A stretch of DNA of 64,000 nucleotides from UBA7672 sp965279205. GTDB taxonomy: Bacteria > Pseudomonadota > Alphaproteobacteria > Caulobacterales > Hyphomonadaceae. Below, piece after piece: positions 41,026 through 49,484 of this stretch; position 1 is the first letter of the stretch, and every line of letters starts with the position of its first letter. Both the position numbers and the translations under genes were made by a program. The notes beneath the pieces were generated by a model. It saw only the letters and a list, made by a program, of their open reading frames with translations, was not told the DNA's origin and searched no databases. The DNA lies in NCBI GenBank assembly GCA_965279205.1, contig OZ257144.1, positions 682,001 through 746,000 of the forward strand. The letters run 5' to 3'.

Positions 41026-42336
41026 TTGTCTGACGCCGCTATTGTCGAAGCTGAACTTGACCGGTTCCGAAGCGAGCGCGGACGCGTGTCGCCGGCGTTC
41101 GGGACGGCTCATATCCGGCGGGCGCTGGTCGAACTCGGCGATCCACAGGATCACATCCCGCCTGCCGTCCACATCACCGGCACCAATGGCAAGGGATCGA
41201 CAGGCGCCTTCATCCGCGCGATGGCCGAGGCGGCGGGGCTAAAGGTCCACGTCTTCACCTCGCCGCACCTGACCCGAGTGAATGAACGCATTCGCGTGGC
41301 CGGAAAGCTTGTCGATGACGAGACGCTGGCCGACGTCCTGTCCGACATCTGGCGACGGACCGAGGGGCTTACCTATTTCGAGGCGCTGACAGCCGCTGCC
41401 TACTGTCTGTTCGCGCAGGAGCGCGCCGACCTGTCCGTGATCGAGGTCGGGGCAGGCGGCGGCACGGACGCAACCAACGTCATGAACCGGCCAGCGGCGT
41501 GCGTGGTCACGCCGATCAGCCGGGATCACGAAGGCATGTTCGGCGTTTCGGGCGTTGCGGCTATCGCGCGGCTGAAGGCGGGCATCTTCCGCGAGGGCGT
41601 GCCAGCGGTGCTGGCGGAACAGCCCGCCATCGCGCTGGGTGTGCTGCGGGAGGAAGCGCGGGCGGCCGCCGCGCCTGTGGTGTGTGCGGATGTGGACTGG
41701 CGCGTGCGCTGGTCCGGGGAGGCGTTCGAGTATCAGAGCGAGCGGGTGCACGTGCGGACGCCGTGGCTGGGGCTGCCGGGCAAGCACCAGGCGCTGAATG
41801 CGGGCGCCGCGTGTGCGGCGATGGAGTCTGTGGGTGATCCGCGTGTGAGTGTGCGGGCGATGGCGGCGGGACTGCGTGAGGCGTGGTGGCCTGCGCGGTT
41901 GCAGCGGTTGCGGGTGGGACCGCTGGCCGGTGAGGGCGCCGTGTGGGTGGATGCGGCGCACAACCCGGGTGGCGCCGCGGTGCTGGCCGAGGCGGTGCGT
42001 GCGGGGCGGCCCGAGGGTGGCGACCGTGTGGCGCTGGTGGTGGCGATGCAGGCGGTGAAGGACATAGAGGGCGTGCTGGCGGCGCTGGCGCCGGTGGCGG
42101 ACGAGGTGATTGCGTGTCCGCTGCCGGACAGTGGCGGGCAGGAGGGCGGGCCGGGCGGTGATCCGCGCGACATAGCGGTGGTGGCCGAGGCGCTGGGCGC
42201 GAAGGCGCGCGTGGTGGGCAGCATGGCGGAGGCCGTGGAGCTGGCGCGCCGCCATGGCGCTGACCGCACGTATGTGTGTGGCTCGGTGTACCTGTGCGGC
42301 GCCGCCCTGGCGGCGAACGGCGAGCGCGTGGACTGA
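41026..42336 (+). CDS. folC: Bifunctional folylpolyglutamate synthase/dihydrofolate synthase
   Basis: TTG 41026 with TGGAGA about 8 bases upstream gives 436 residues. The Mur-ligase-type P-loop is HITGTNGKGSTGAFIRAMAE; VFTSPHLTRVNERI, the omega-loop region, VTPISRDHEGMFG and WVDAAHNPGGAAVLAEAV follow. It adds glutamate to folate. From about base 41690 the codon choice changes sharply (Val almost only GTG, Ile ATA, Cys TGT), a pattern that continues into the next gene. The motifs stay intact through this part, so it is functional. Confidence 0.94.
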   Translation: MSDAAIVEAELDRFRSERGRVSPAFGTAHIRRALVELGDPQDHIPPAVHITGTNGKGSTGAFIRAMAEAAGLKVHVFTSPHLTRVNERIRVAGKLVDDETLADVLSDIWRRTEGLTYFEALTAAAYCLFAQERADLSVIEVGAGGGTDATNVMNRPAACVVTPISRDHEGMFGVSGVAAIARLKAGIFREGVPAVLAEQPAIALGVLREEARAAAAPVVCADVDWRVRWSGEAFEYQSERVHVRTPWLGLPGKHQALNAGAACAAMESVGDPRVSVRAMAAGLREAWWPARLQRLRVGPLAGEGAVWVDAAHNPGGAAVLAEAVRAGRPEGGDRVALVVAMQAVKDIEGVLAALAPVADEVIACPLPDSGGQEGGPGGDPRDIAVVAEALGAKARVVGSMAEAVELARRHGADRTYVCGSVYLCGAALAANGERVD

Positions 42337-42400
42337 GCGCTGATCGACAGTGTGTGGCAGGCGTGCATAGTCCACTGTGGCCGACGAAGAGGTGTGGGGC

Positions 42401-45229
42401 ATGATGCGCGTGTTCGCTGGCCTGCTGTGTGCGCTGTCGCTGGTGGTGACGCCCGCTGCAGCGCAGGCGCCATGGCCGCACGCGGCGAGCGACATAGCGC
42501 CCGACCCCGCAGTGCGGTGGGGCGTACTGCCCAACGGCATGCGCTACGCACTGCTACACAACCAGCTGCCGCCCGGCGCGGTGTCGATCCGCTTCTCGTT
42601 CGCTTTCGGATCGCTGCACGAAGCCGACAGCGAGAAAGGCCTCGCCCATTTCATCGAACACATGGCGTTCAACGGGTCGAAGAACGTACCCGAGGGCGAG
42701 ATGGTCAAGATTCTCGAACGGCTGGGGTTGGCCTTTGGCGCCGATACGAATGCATCCACCAACCAGAAATTCACGACCTATTCGCTGGAGCTTCCGAACG
42801 CATCCCAGGAGCTGGTCGACGAGAGCCTGTTCCTGATACGCGAGGTGGCGGGCGAACTGGCGTTCGATGCCGGCGCTATCGATCGCGAGCGCGGCGTCGT
42901 GCTGGCCGAGTGGCGGCGCGGCGACAATTTCCAGAAGCGCCGCAACGAGCAGCAGCTCGAATTTCTGATTCCCGGCGCGTATTCGGCGAGCCGCATGCCG
43001 ATCGGCGATGCGAGGACCATCGAGACAGTGTCGCGCGAGGCGCTTGTGAGCCTCTACGAGCGCTACTACCGGCCGGAGCGGGCGACGCTCGTGATGGTTG
43101 GAGACTTCGATGTGGATGCGATCGAGCAGAAGATCAACGCGAAGTTCGCCAACTGGCGGGGCAAGGACGAGGGGGGCAAGGATCCTGATCTGAGCTATGC
43201 GATCAAGGAACGGCCGTCGGCAGTATCGGTATTCGTGCACAAGGATGGCGGCGATTCGATCAGTGTCTCTTCGCTGATGCCGTTTCATGATCTGCCTGAC
43301 ACGGCAGCGAATCGCCGCGAGGACAACCTGCTGATGTTCGCGATCAGCGCGCTCGGCCGTCGCCTGGCGCCGATGGCCAATGCCGAGGACCCGCCGTTCA
43401 GGAGTGCAGGCCTGTCGACAGGCGATGTCCTTGACGCTGTCGATATCGCGGGCGGGTCCGTAACCGTGACACCGGAGAGCTGGAAGCCGGGTCTCCAGAC
43501 CCTTGAGCAGGAATGGCGCAGGGCGCTCCTGCACGGGTTCACGAAGGACGAGGTCGACCGGCAGATCGAGGCGCTGCGCACGGCGCAGAAGAACCAGGTC
43601 GAGCGCGAAAAGACACGTACGACCGGCGCGCTGATGTCTGGTCTCCTGTCTTCAATACAGAACGAGACCGTCTTCGCGACACCGGCATCCGGACTTGCCC
43701 GCTTCGAAGGTTGGGCGAGGAAGGCGACGCCAGCGATGGTCAACGAGGTTTTCCGGAAATGGATGACGCCGAAGAATCCGCTGTTCTTCATTTCCTCGAC
43801 GGTTGAGCGCCCGGGGATCGAGAGCTATGTCGTCGCTGCCTGGGAGGAGAGTTCGAAGGTCGAGGTCAGCGCCCCTGCCGCCAAAGCCAGGCTGAAGTTC
43901 GCCTACACGAATTTTGGCAAGCCCGGGAAGGTCGTGAAGGACGAGCGCGTCACCGACATTGATGCGCGGCTGGTCACATTCGACAACAATGTGCGCCTCG
44001 ACATCAAGCGGACGACCTTCCAGCAGAACACGGTGCAGGTGTCGCTGCGGTTGGGCGGCGGCAATCTCGACTTTCCGGAGACGCCCTTTGGTCTCTCCTC
44101 GATCATGAGTGCGTTTCCCGACGGTGGGCTGGAAAAGCACTCGATCGACGACATGCGCGCGATCCTGCAGGGACATCAGGTATCAACCCGCTTCTCGGTG
44201 TTCGGAACTTCGTTCGGCGGCACCTATGCGACGACGCCCGAAGACCTCGAACTGCAGCTGCAGGTGACGGCAGCCTATGTCACGCATCCCGGCTACCGCG
44301 CGGAGGGAGAGCGGCGCTGGCGGCAGGCCGTGGTGCTGAGCTGGCCGCGACTGGATGCAACCGCGCAAGCCGTCTGGGCGAACAGGGGCGCACGCTTGCT
44401 GGCGTCAGGCGACAAGCGGTTCGGATCGGATCCGGATGATGGCGATGCCTATCGTTCGTTTGTCGAACTCAGGCACTATCTGACGCCGATCCTGAATACG
44501 GGGCCGATCGAGATCGCCATTGTCGGCGATATCGACGAGGCGCAGGTGATCGCACTGGTGGCGAAGACGTTCGGGGCCCTGCCAAAGCGGGAAGCGGCGC
44601 CGACGAAATTCAAGGCCTCGCGTCCGGCCGCGTTCCGGCAGGACAAGACGCCGATCCGCCTGACGCACGCCGGTGAGCAGAGCCAGGCGCAGGTCAATGT
44701 CTACTGGCCCGTCTCGATCGATCCCGACGAGGATTTCCAGGCCACGCGCGTGATCAGCGTGATGGTCGGAGTGATGAGGCTCAAGGTGACGGACGAGATC
44801 CGCGAAACGCTGGGCGCAACCTATTCGCCAACTGCCGCGTCATCCCTGTCGTCAATCTATTCCGGCTTCGGCTATGTCGGGACAGGAGCAGAAGTGAAAC
44901 CTGAAGATACCGATCGGGTGATCCTGGCGATGAGGACGATCGCGGCCGAGATGCGAGCAGGCGAGATCAGCGATGATGAGTTCAGCCGGGCGACAACGCC
45001 CGGCCTGGAAACGCTCCCGCAGAATGCGACGTCCAACGGATACTGGCTGACGACGATTTCGCAGGCGCAGGGACGGCCGGACCTGATGGAGCGCAACAAG
45101 CTGCCAGTCGTCGAGGCGAGCCTCCGCGCGGTGACCAAGGCGGAGATCGTGGCGGCGGCAAACAAATGGCTGACCGATGTAGCCGCGCAGGAAGTGCGCG
45201 TTGTGCCGGGCGCTCCTCGCGCAGACTGA
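42401..45229 (+). CDS. M16-family (pitrilysin-like) zinc metallopeptidase, exported
   Basis: ATG 42401 opens a signal peptide (MMRVFAGLLCALSLVVTPAA, AQA); the protein has 942 residues. The inverted zinc site HFIEH (83-87) is followed by MAFNGSKNVPEGEMV, and the distal Glu by ERGVVLAEWRRGDNF. Several M16 half-domains follow, including PERATLVMVGDFDVDAIEQK and later IEIAIVGDIDEAQVIALVAK, so it is a full-length two-half enzyme acting in the periplasm on short peptides. The first 170 bases share the odd codon use of the end of folC. It converges exactly on the next gene. Confidence 0.93.
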   Translation: MMRVFAGLLCALSLVVTPAAAQAPWPHAASDIAPDPAVRWGVLPNGMRYALLHNQLPPGAVSIRFSFAFGSLHEADSEKGLAHFIEHMAFNGSKNVPEGEMVKILERLGLAFGADTNASTNQKFTTYSLELPNASQELVDESLFLIREVAGELAFDAGAIDRERGVVLAEWRRGDNFQKRRNEQQLEFLIPGAYSASRMPIGDARTIETVSREALVSLYERYYRPERATLVMVGDFDVDAIEQKINAKFANWRGKDEGGKDPDLSYAIKERPSAVSVFVHKDGGDSISVSSLMPFHDLPDTAANRREDNLLMFAISALGRRLAPMANAEDPPFRSAGLSTGDVLDAVDIAGGSVTVTPESWKPGLQTLEQEWRRALLHGFTKDEVDRQIEALRTAQKNQVEREKTRTTGALMSGLLSSIQNETVFATPASGLARFEGWARKATPAMVNEVFRKWMTPKNPLFFISSTVERPGIESYVVAAWEESSKVEVSAPAAKARLKFAYTNFGKPGKVVKDERVTDIDARLVTFDNNVRLDIKRTTFQQNTVQVSLRLGGGNLDFPETPFGLSSIMSAFPDGGLEKHSIDDMRAILQGHQVSTRFSVFGTSFGGTYATTPEDLELQLQVTAAYVTHPGYRAEGERRWRQAVVLSWPRLDATAQAVWANRGARLLASGDKRFGSDPDDGDAYRSFVELRHYLTPILNTGPIEIAIVGDIDEAQVIALVAKTFGALPKREAAPTKFKASRPAAFRQDKTPIRLTHAGEQSQAQVNVYWPVSIDPDEDFQATRVISVMVGVMRLKVTDEIRETLGATYSPTAASSLSSIYSGFGYVGTGAEVKPEDTDRVILAMRTIAAEMRAGEISDDEFSRATTPGLETLPQNATSNGYWLTTISQAQGRPDLMERNKLPVVEASLRAVTKAEIVAAANKWLTDVAAQEVRVVPGAPRAD

Positions 45230-46096
45230 TCACCTCAGCCGGTCAACCTGTTGTTTCACGAAACGCTGGAAGAGCGCCTGTGCGCGAGCGGCGGCTTCGA
45301 CATCGTACTTGAACTCCGAGCCGGGGACCTGATCTTCTTCGTCGAAGGCGTGAGTGTTGCCGGGATAGCCGACGATTTCGGCGCCATCGAGTCCGCCGCG
45401 GGCATGCTCGACAGCCTGAACGCATTCATCCGACGGCGTGCCGGCGCCTTCGCCGGGCGTCAGCAGTAGCAGTGGGCCCTTGTATGCCCACGTGCTGCGC
45501 CCGGTGGAGTTCAGGAATCCACAGTAGGGATAGTACAGCGCAACCGCATCCGGCGTCAGCGAGCGAGACGGCGCGTCAACCTGAAAGCCGCCGACCTGCC
45601 TTGCCTTCGGACCGGCCGAGAGCAGCTCCATCACGGTCCAGCCGCCATGACTCCAGCCGGCGACGATCACGCCTGTGAAATCCACATTCCAGTGCTGCCG
45701 GGCCAGCTTCTCCACCGCGATGATGTCGCCGGCGCGTTCGTCGCCATGCAGCTGTAGACCAGAGCAAACCATGCGGACCGACGTCTCGAAATCGATCCCG
45801 CGCGAGGCGAAGCTGTCCATCACCGCGACATAGGCGCCGGCCTGCGTCGCTGCGCTCGCGTAGTTCCTCATGATTGTCTTCGGGCCCTGCAGACCGACGA
45901 GACCGCCGCATCCGGAGACGAGAATCACCAGCGGAGCAGAGCCGCCGCCGGGTTCAGGCCCGTAGTATTGCATCGTCGGGGCGAGGAGGGCAGTGCGCTC
46001 AGTCATGGTCGGGTAGCTCGCACAGCCGACAGTCAAGAAGCAGGCGAAGCCAGCAATCACGCGGCGCAAGCGTGCAAATGAGTTTCCGTCCCGCAC
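45230..46096 (-). CDS. Alpha/beta hydrolase, probable lipoprotein
   Basis: I choose GTG 46096 (GGGAG 8 bases upstream), which gives MRDGNSFARLRRVIAGFACF then LTVGC, a lipoprotein-like signal with C25 as acceptor; longer frames start at 46135 or 46159. The protein has 288 residues. It has the dienelactone-hydrolase-like pattern: APLVILVSGCGGLVG, nucleophile elbow VAGWSHGGWTVMELL (Ser in GWSHG), PYCGF, and the late His in GYPGNTHAFDEED. Substrate unknown; envelope localisation is likely. Confidence 0.78.
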   Translation of the reverse strand: MRDGNSFARLRRVIAGFACFLTVGCASYPTMTERTALLAPTMQYYGPEPGGGSAPLVILVSGCGGLVGLQGPKTIMRNYASAATQAGAYVAVMDSFASRGIDFETSVRMVCSGLQLHGDERAGDIIAVEKLARQHWNVDFTGVIVAGWSHGGWTVMELLSAGPKARQVGGFQVDAPSRSLTPDAVALYYPYCGFLNSTGRSTWAYKGPLLLLTPGEGAGTPSDECVQAVEHARGGLDGAEIVGYPGNTHAFDEEDQVPGSEFKYDVEAAARAQALFQRFVKQQVDRLR

Positions 46097-46180
46097 TGCT
46101 TTGCTCCCGCCCCGCAACTTCAATGGCTGCAGCATGGCGGCGGGCACATCAAAGTGCAATGAGCAGCCGTCCGAAACGGA

Positions 46181-46208
46181 AACGACCCGACCTTGAGGTC
46201 GGGCCGTT
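46181..46208. terminator. Hairpin downstream of motA
   Basis: A 12-bp stem with one mismatch (46181-46192 with 46197-46208) and a TTGA loop lies 27 bases past the motA stop. On the minus strand the hairpin is followed by TTTCCGTTTC, compatible with intrinsic termination. Confidence 0.65.
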
Positions 46209-46234
46209 CCATGTCGTCGCGGGAGGAAAAGAGA

Positions 46235-47098
46235 TTAGACGGTGACGCCGTTGAGGGCTTCTTCGAGCTCGGCGAAGGAAGGCTGCGCTTCCGAAGGGAT
46301 CTGGCCGCGGCCGATCTCGACCGACACCTGGGCGGCGTTGCCGTGGAGGTGGGCGACCAGCACGTCCTTGATGATCTTGTAGAACTGGCCCTCTTCGTCG
46401 ATGACTTGGCCCATCCGGGCGGCGAACGGGCCCACGAAGCCGTAGGCGAGGAACACGCCGAGGAAAGTGCCGACGAGAGCCGAACCGATCAGAGCCCCGA
46501 GATACTCCGGGGGCATCGAGATGGCGCCCATGGTCTTGATGATGCCGAGCACGGCGGCGACGATGCCCAGCGCGGGCAGGGCGTCGGCCATGTTCTGCAT
46601 GGCATGCGCGGCCTTGTGGGCCTCGTGATGGTGCTTCTCGATCTGCTTGTCGATGACGTCCTCGACCTGATGAGGATCTTCCAGGTTCATCGTCATCATG
46701 CGCAGCGTGTCACAGATGAGATCCGTGGCGAAGTGGTCCTTCAGGATCTTCGGATAGTTCTGAAAGATCGTGGAGTCCTTGGGGTTCTCGATATGCTGTT
46801 CGATCGCCACCACGCCCTTTGTCTTCATTGTCTTCGTCAGTACGAACAATAGAGACAACAGGTCAGTGTAGTCCTTCGCCTTCCACTTGCAGCCGCCCAT
46901 GATCTTGCCGAAGCCGGCGCCGGCGGCCATCACGGTCTTGAACGAGTTGCCGATCAGGAAGGCGCCAACCGCGGCACCGCCGATCATCATGAACTCGAAG
47001 GGAGCAGCCTTGAGGATGACGTCGAAATGGCCGCCGGCGAGCATAAAGCCGCCGAAGACCATGACGAAAACAACCACCACTCCGATGATCTGGAACAT
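46235..47098 (-). CDS. motA: Flagellar motor stator protein MotA
   Basis: The protein has 287 residues. Helices 1-2 (MFQIIGVVVVFVMVFGGFML and FEFMMIGGAAVGAFLIGNSF), a large cytoplasmic loop with charged residues (MRMMTMNLEDP-like segment, IEKHHHEAHKAAHAMQNMAD) and helices 3-4 (ALPALGIVAAVLGIIKTMGA, ALIGSALVGTFLGVFLAYGF) are all typical. It conducts ions with MotB, which is not in this window, to drive flagellar rotation. The cell is therefore likely motile in at least one stage. It stands alone, with a terminator on its downstream side. Confidence 0.96.
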   Translation of the reverse strand: MFQIIGVVVVFVMVFGGFMLAGGHFDVILKAAPFEFMMIGGAAVGAFLIGNSFKTVMAAGAGFGKIMGGCKWKAKDYTDLLSLLFVLTKTMKTKGVVAIEQHIENPKDSTIFQNYPKILKDHFATDLICDTLRMMTMNLEDPHQVEDVIDKQIEKHHHEAHKAAHAMQNMADALPALGIVAAVLGIIKTMGAISMPPEYLGALIGSALVGTFLGVFLAYGFVGPFAARMGQVIDEEGQFYKIIKDVLVAHLHGNAAQVSVEIGRGQIPSEAQPSFAELEEALNGVTV

Positions 47099-47350
47099 AC
47101 GCGAGTCCTGCCGATAGGCGTGTTTTTAGTTGTCCCGTTTATGCCCGATCAAGCTTAACGCCGCGTGTTGCGGTGCAAGGAAAAAGCGTTGGCGCCGGGT
47201 TAACGCAGCGCTCTTGCGCGCATCGCGCGGGGCGCAACTTCAGCCAGACAGCGCGATGCACACTGGCGGCGTGCAACTGTCGTTTGCGCGAAACGCCAGT
47301 TTTTGCTAAGGTTTTGACCTATCTGAACTTTCTTCAGGGGAAGGGCGATC

Positions 47351-48046
47351 ATGAAGGGCAAAGTTCTCGGGTTCGACGCGGCTGCAGGTACAGGCGCGAT
47401 CACCGGCGACGACGGTCAGCGTTATTCGTTCACCACGGCGGACTTCAAGTCGCCAGGCGCGACCAAGGCTGGCGACAATGTCGACTTCCAGGGCGCAGCG
47501 GGCGTCGCCACGGACATCTATGTGACGGCCGGCGGCGTCAATGTCGATTTGTCGAGTCTTGCCTCCAACGCGACGGTTGCGGGCATCCTCGCCAAGCCGA
47601 ATGTGATCTGGGCGGCGGTGATTATCCTGGGTTCGCTGATCGCCGGTTATTTCGGAACGCTCGAGGCGCTGAGCCACATGAGCGGCGAGTTCGGTTCGGG
47701 CCTTGGCGTCAGTGCGATCTTCATCGCGCTTCTGTTCGCAATTCCAGTCGTGGCGGCCGCGCTGATATTCTTCGAGTTCACGAACAACAAGCTTACTGCG
47801 CAGTTTCGGCTGATCACAGCGGCGGTCGCCATTGGTGGACCAATCCTGCTGCCGGTTCTGGCTGGGTTGCTGGCGCCCGAGATGCTGAAGGGCATGCGGG
47901 AACTAGGCGCCGCGTTCGGTGGAGGCGGCCGGATGGGCATTATCGAGTTCGTCGGGTTCGGCTTTTCGCCGGGGATGCTGATCACAGTAGCTGGCGGCGT
48001 GCTGATTGTGCTGAGCCATATGGGCATCATCAAGAAGCTCGGCTGA
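47351..48046 (+). CDS. Cold-shock-like (OB) domain fused to a four-helix membrane domain
   Basis: The protein has 231 residues; ATG 47351 follows GGGGAAGGG. Residues 1-65 (MKGKVLGFDAAAGTGAITGD, DGQRYSFTTADFK) look like a small OB/cold-shock-like fold, although the RNA-binding aromatics of true CspA are mostly replaced. Residues about 80-231 contain four hydrophobic helices (VIWAAVIILGSLIAGYFG; IFIALLFAIPVVAAALIFFE; LITAAVAIGGPILLPVLAGL; GMLITVAGGVLIVLSHMGI). Similar proteins exist in other proteobacteria without a known role. It could tether nucleic acid to the membrane, but that is speculation. Confidence 0.7.
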   Translation: MKGKVLGFDAAAGTGAITGDDGQRYSFTTADFKSPGATKAGDNVDFQGAAGVATDIYVTAGGVNVDLSSLASNATVAGILAKPNVIWAAVIILGSLIAGYFGTLEALSHMSGEFGSGLGVSAIFIALLFAIPVVAAALIFFEFTNNKLTAQFRLITAAVAIGGPILLPVLAGLLAPEMLKGMRELGAAFGGGGRMGIIEFVGFGFSPGMLITVAGGVLIVLSHMGIIKKLG

Positions 48047-48108
48047 CGATCCTCAGCGATCTCCGGCCCTCGCCGGGTTTCGGTCGCGGGTCTGCCTCAA
48101 TCCTCTGG

Positions 48109-48136
48109 CCCCCTGATGTTGAACGACATCAGGGGG
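48109..48136 (+). promoter_or_regulatory. Perfect hairpin that contains the Shine-Dalgarno of the next gene
   Basis: CCCCCTGATGT (48109-48119) and ACATCAGGGGG (48126-48136) form an 11-bp stem with a 6-base loop. The right arm AGGGGG is the ribosome-binding site for the ATG at 48142. There is no T-run, so it is not a normal terminator. It could mask translation, for instance as an RNA thermometer or an attenuation element. Confidence 0.6.
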
Positions 48137-48141
48137 TCGGC

Positions 48142-48780
48142 ATGTCTGGACCTGTGAATCGCCGCGGTCTGCTTCTGGGGACGCTTGGTCTAGGCCTTGT
48201 CGCGTGTGGCCCGCGGTCGCTGGCGCAGACTGTGCCGCCGCCGGACGACACGAACTGGTCCTTCCCGCTCAAGGTTGCAGTCGGCGCCGAAATGCGGGCG
48301 CAGAAGAACGAGAGTTACGATCCCGCCTATGTGAAGCTTGTCTACCCCATGGGCGACGTGCCGGACGATCGGGGCGTCTGCACCGACACCGTGATCCGCG
48401 CCTTCCGCCACGCCGGCGTCGACCTGCAGGTCGAGGTGCACGAGGACATGGCGGCAAATTTCAGCGCCTATCCCAAGAGCTGGGGTTTGGCGCGGCCCGA
48501 TAGCAATATCGATCACCGCCGCGTGCCCAATCTCGAGACGTTCTTCCGTCGCAAAGGCCATTCGAAAACGCTCAGCACGAAGCTGGCGGACTACAAGCTA
48601 GGCGATGTCGTGAGCTGGCGCCTCACCGGAGGAGGCCTGCCGCACATTGGCGTGGTGACCCGCAAGAAGCAGGGCGACCAGCCGCTGGTCGCGCATAATA
48701 TCGGTTCGGGCACACGCGAGGAGCCTTGCCTGTTCGATTGGCCGATGAAGGGCTGGTTCCGGGTCGAGAGCTGGACCTGA
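48142..48780 (+). CDS. DUF1287-like exported protein
   Basis: ATG 48142 follows AGGGGG by 5 bases. The protein has 212 residues. The N-terminus NRRGLLLGTLGLGLVACGPR combines a twin-Arg start and a lipobox-like LVAC. The body carries the DUF1287 pattern: YDPAYVKLVYPMGDVPDDRG, VCTDTVIRAFRHAGVDLQ, IDHRRVPNLETFFRR, LGDVVSWRL, PHIGVVT and HNIGSGTREE. The Cys/His layout recalls NlpC/P60-like amidases, so a cell-wall role is possible but unproven. Translation may be controlled by the hairpin that contains its ribosome-binding site. Confidence 0.82.
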   Translation: MSGPVNRRGLLLGTLGLGLVACGPRSLAQTVPPPDDTNWSFPLKVAVGAEMRAQKNESYDPAYVKLVYPMGDVPDDRGVCTDTVIRAFRHAGVDLQVEVHEDMAANFSAYPKSWGLARPDSNIDHRRVPNLETFFRRKGHSKTLSTKLADYKLGDVVSWRLTGGGLPHIGVVTRKKQGDQPLVAHNIGSGTREEPCLFDWPMKGWFRVESWT

Positions 48781-48782
48781 AG

Positions 48783-49340
48783 CTAGTTTGGCTTCTGCTC
48801 GATGAGATGCCCTTCGGGCGGCCTCAGGTCACGGAACTGCTGATGGCATGATGTGCACCCCGCCATCATGTCGCCGTCGGTGAAAACGAGGTCGTCGGCG
48901 TTGTTCTTCGCCAGCGCTTCGGCAGTGATCTTCGTCGCCTTGATCACCGTGTCAGCGGTTGCATTCCACCCCTCGCCCTTGGAGCGTGAGGGCGACTTCA
49001 GAAGCTCCGCGCCCTTGATGACGTCCTGCGCGGCCTTCTGCAGGGCCGTCCATCCCGCAGTATCAGCTGGTGCATCACTCTCCGCGGCGAACAGTGTCTC
49101 GGAGCCTGGGATCACATAGGCGTGCATGACGTCGCCGATCGCGGATGCGTCGGTGATGGTGGCGGGATCGACGGTCGGAATACGCGGATCAGCCGTGCCT
49201 GCAGCCGCGGCAGCGGCTACGTCAGGAGCGAGCGCGCCGGTCGTGAGCGGCTGTGATTCATCGCTCCTGGGTGCCTCCACAGGCTTCGGTGCGCACGCCG
49301 ACAAAACAAGGATCGCCGTGATCATCAGCGAGCGTTTCAT
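48783..49340 (-). CDS. Lipoprotein with a single CxxCH (haem c-like) motif
   Basis: Start at 49340 (MKRSLMITAILVLSACAPKP), a lipoprotein signal with lipobox LSAC. The protein has 185 residues. After an Ala/Asp/Pro-rich linker the helical domain contains DVMHAYVIPGSETLFAAESD, WTALQKAAQDVIKGAELLKS and the C-terminal GCTSCHQQFRDLRPP. One CxxCH near the C-terminus of a four-helix-like domain recalls cytochrome c-prime-type proteins. It is probably an envelope-anchored haem protein; partners unknown. It converges on the DUF1287 gene, with the stops 2 bases apart. Confidence 0.7.
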   Translation of the reverse strand: MKRSLMITAILVLSACAPKPVEAPRSDESQPLTTGALAPDVAAAAAAGTADPRIPTVDPATITDASAIGDVMHAYVIPGSETLFAAESDAPADTAGWTALQKAAQDVIKGAELLKSPSRSKGEGWNATADTVIKATKITAEALAKNNADDLVFTDGDMMAGCTSCHQQFRDLRPPEGHLIEQKPN

Positions 49341-49484
49341 GGCGCAGGTCTCCAGCATTTCCGGCTGCTGACGCGAAAGGGCATGGCGCACATGACAACA
49401 GGATTACAGCTTCCTGAAATCAAGGTTTTCCGAAACAATGGCCCCGGTTCGATTCATTCGTCGCAACATGCCGGCAGATTGCTT

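Noticed and set aside
41239..42540. Long minus-strand frames of His/Arg/Pro-rich sequence opposite folC
   Set aside because: They result from GC-rich codons of folC; folC motifs on the plus strand are intact and there is no ribosome-binding site.
46235..47117. Possible flagellar cluster around motA
   Set aside because: No motB or other flagellar genes are adjacent; motA stands alone here.
47173..48780. A 535-codon frame ending in the DUF1287 protein
   Set aside because: The first 320 codons are Arg/Gly/Ser-rich shadow of the cold-shock-like membrane protein; signal peptide and ribosome-binding site place the start at 48142.
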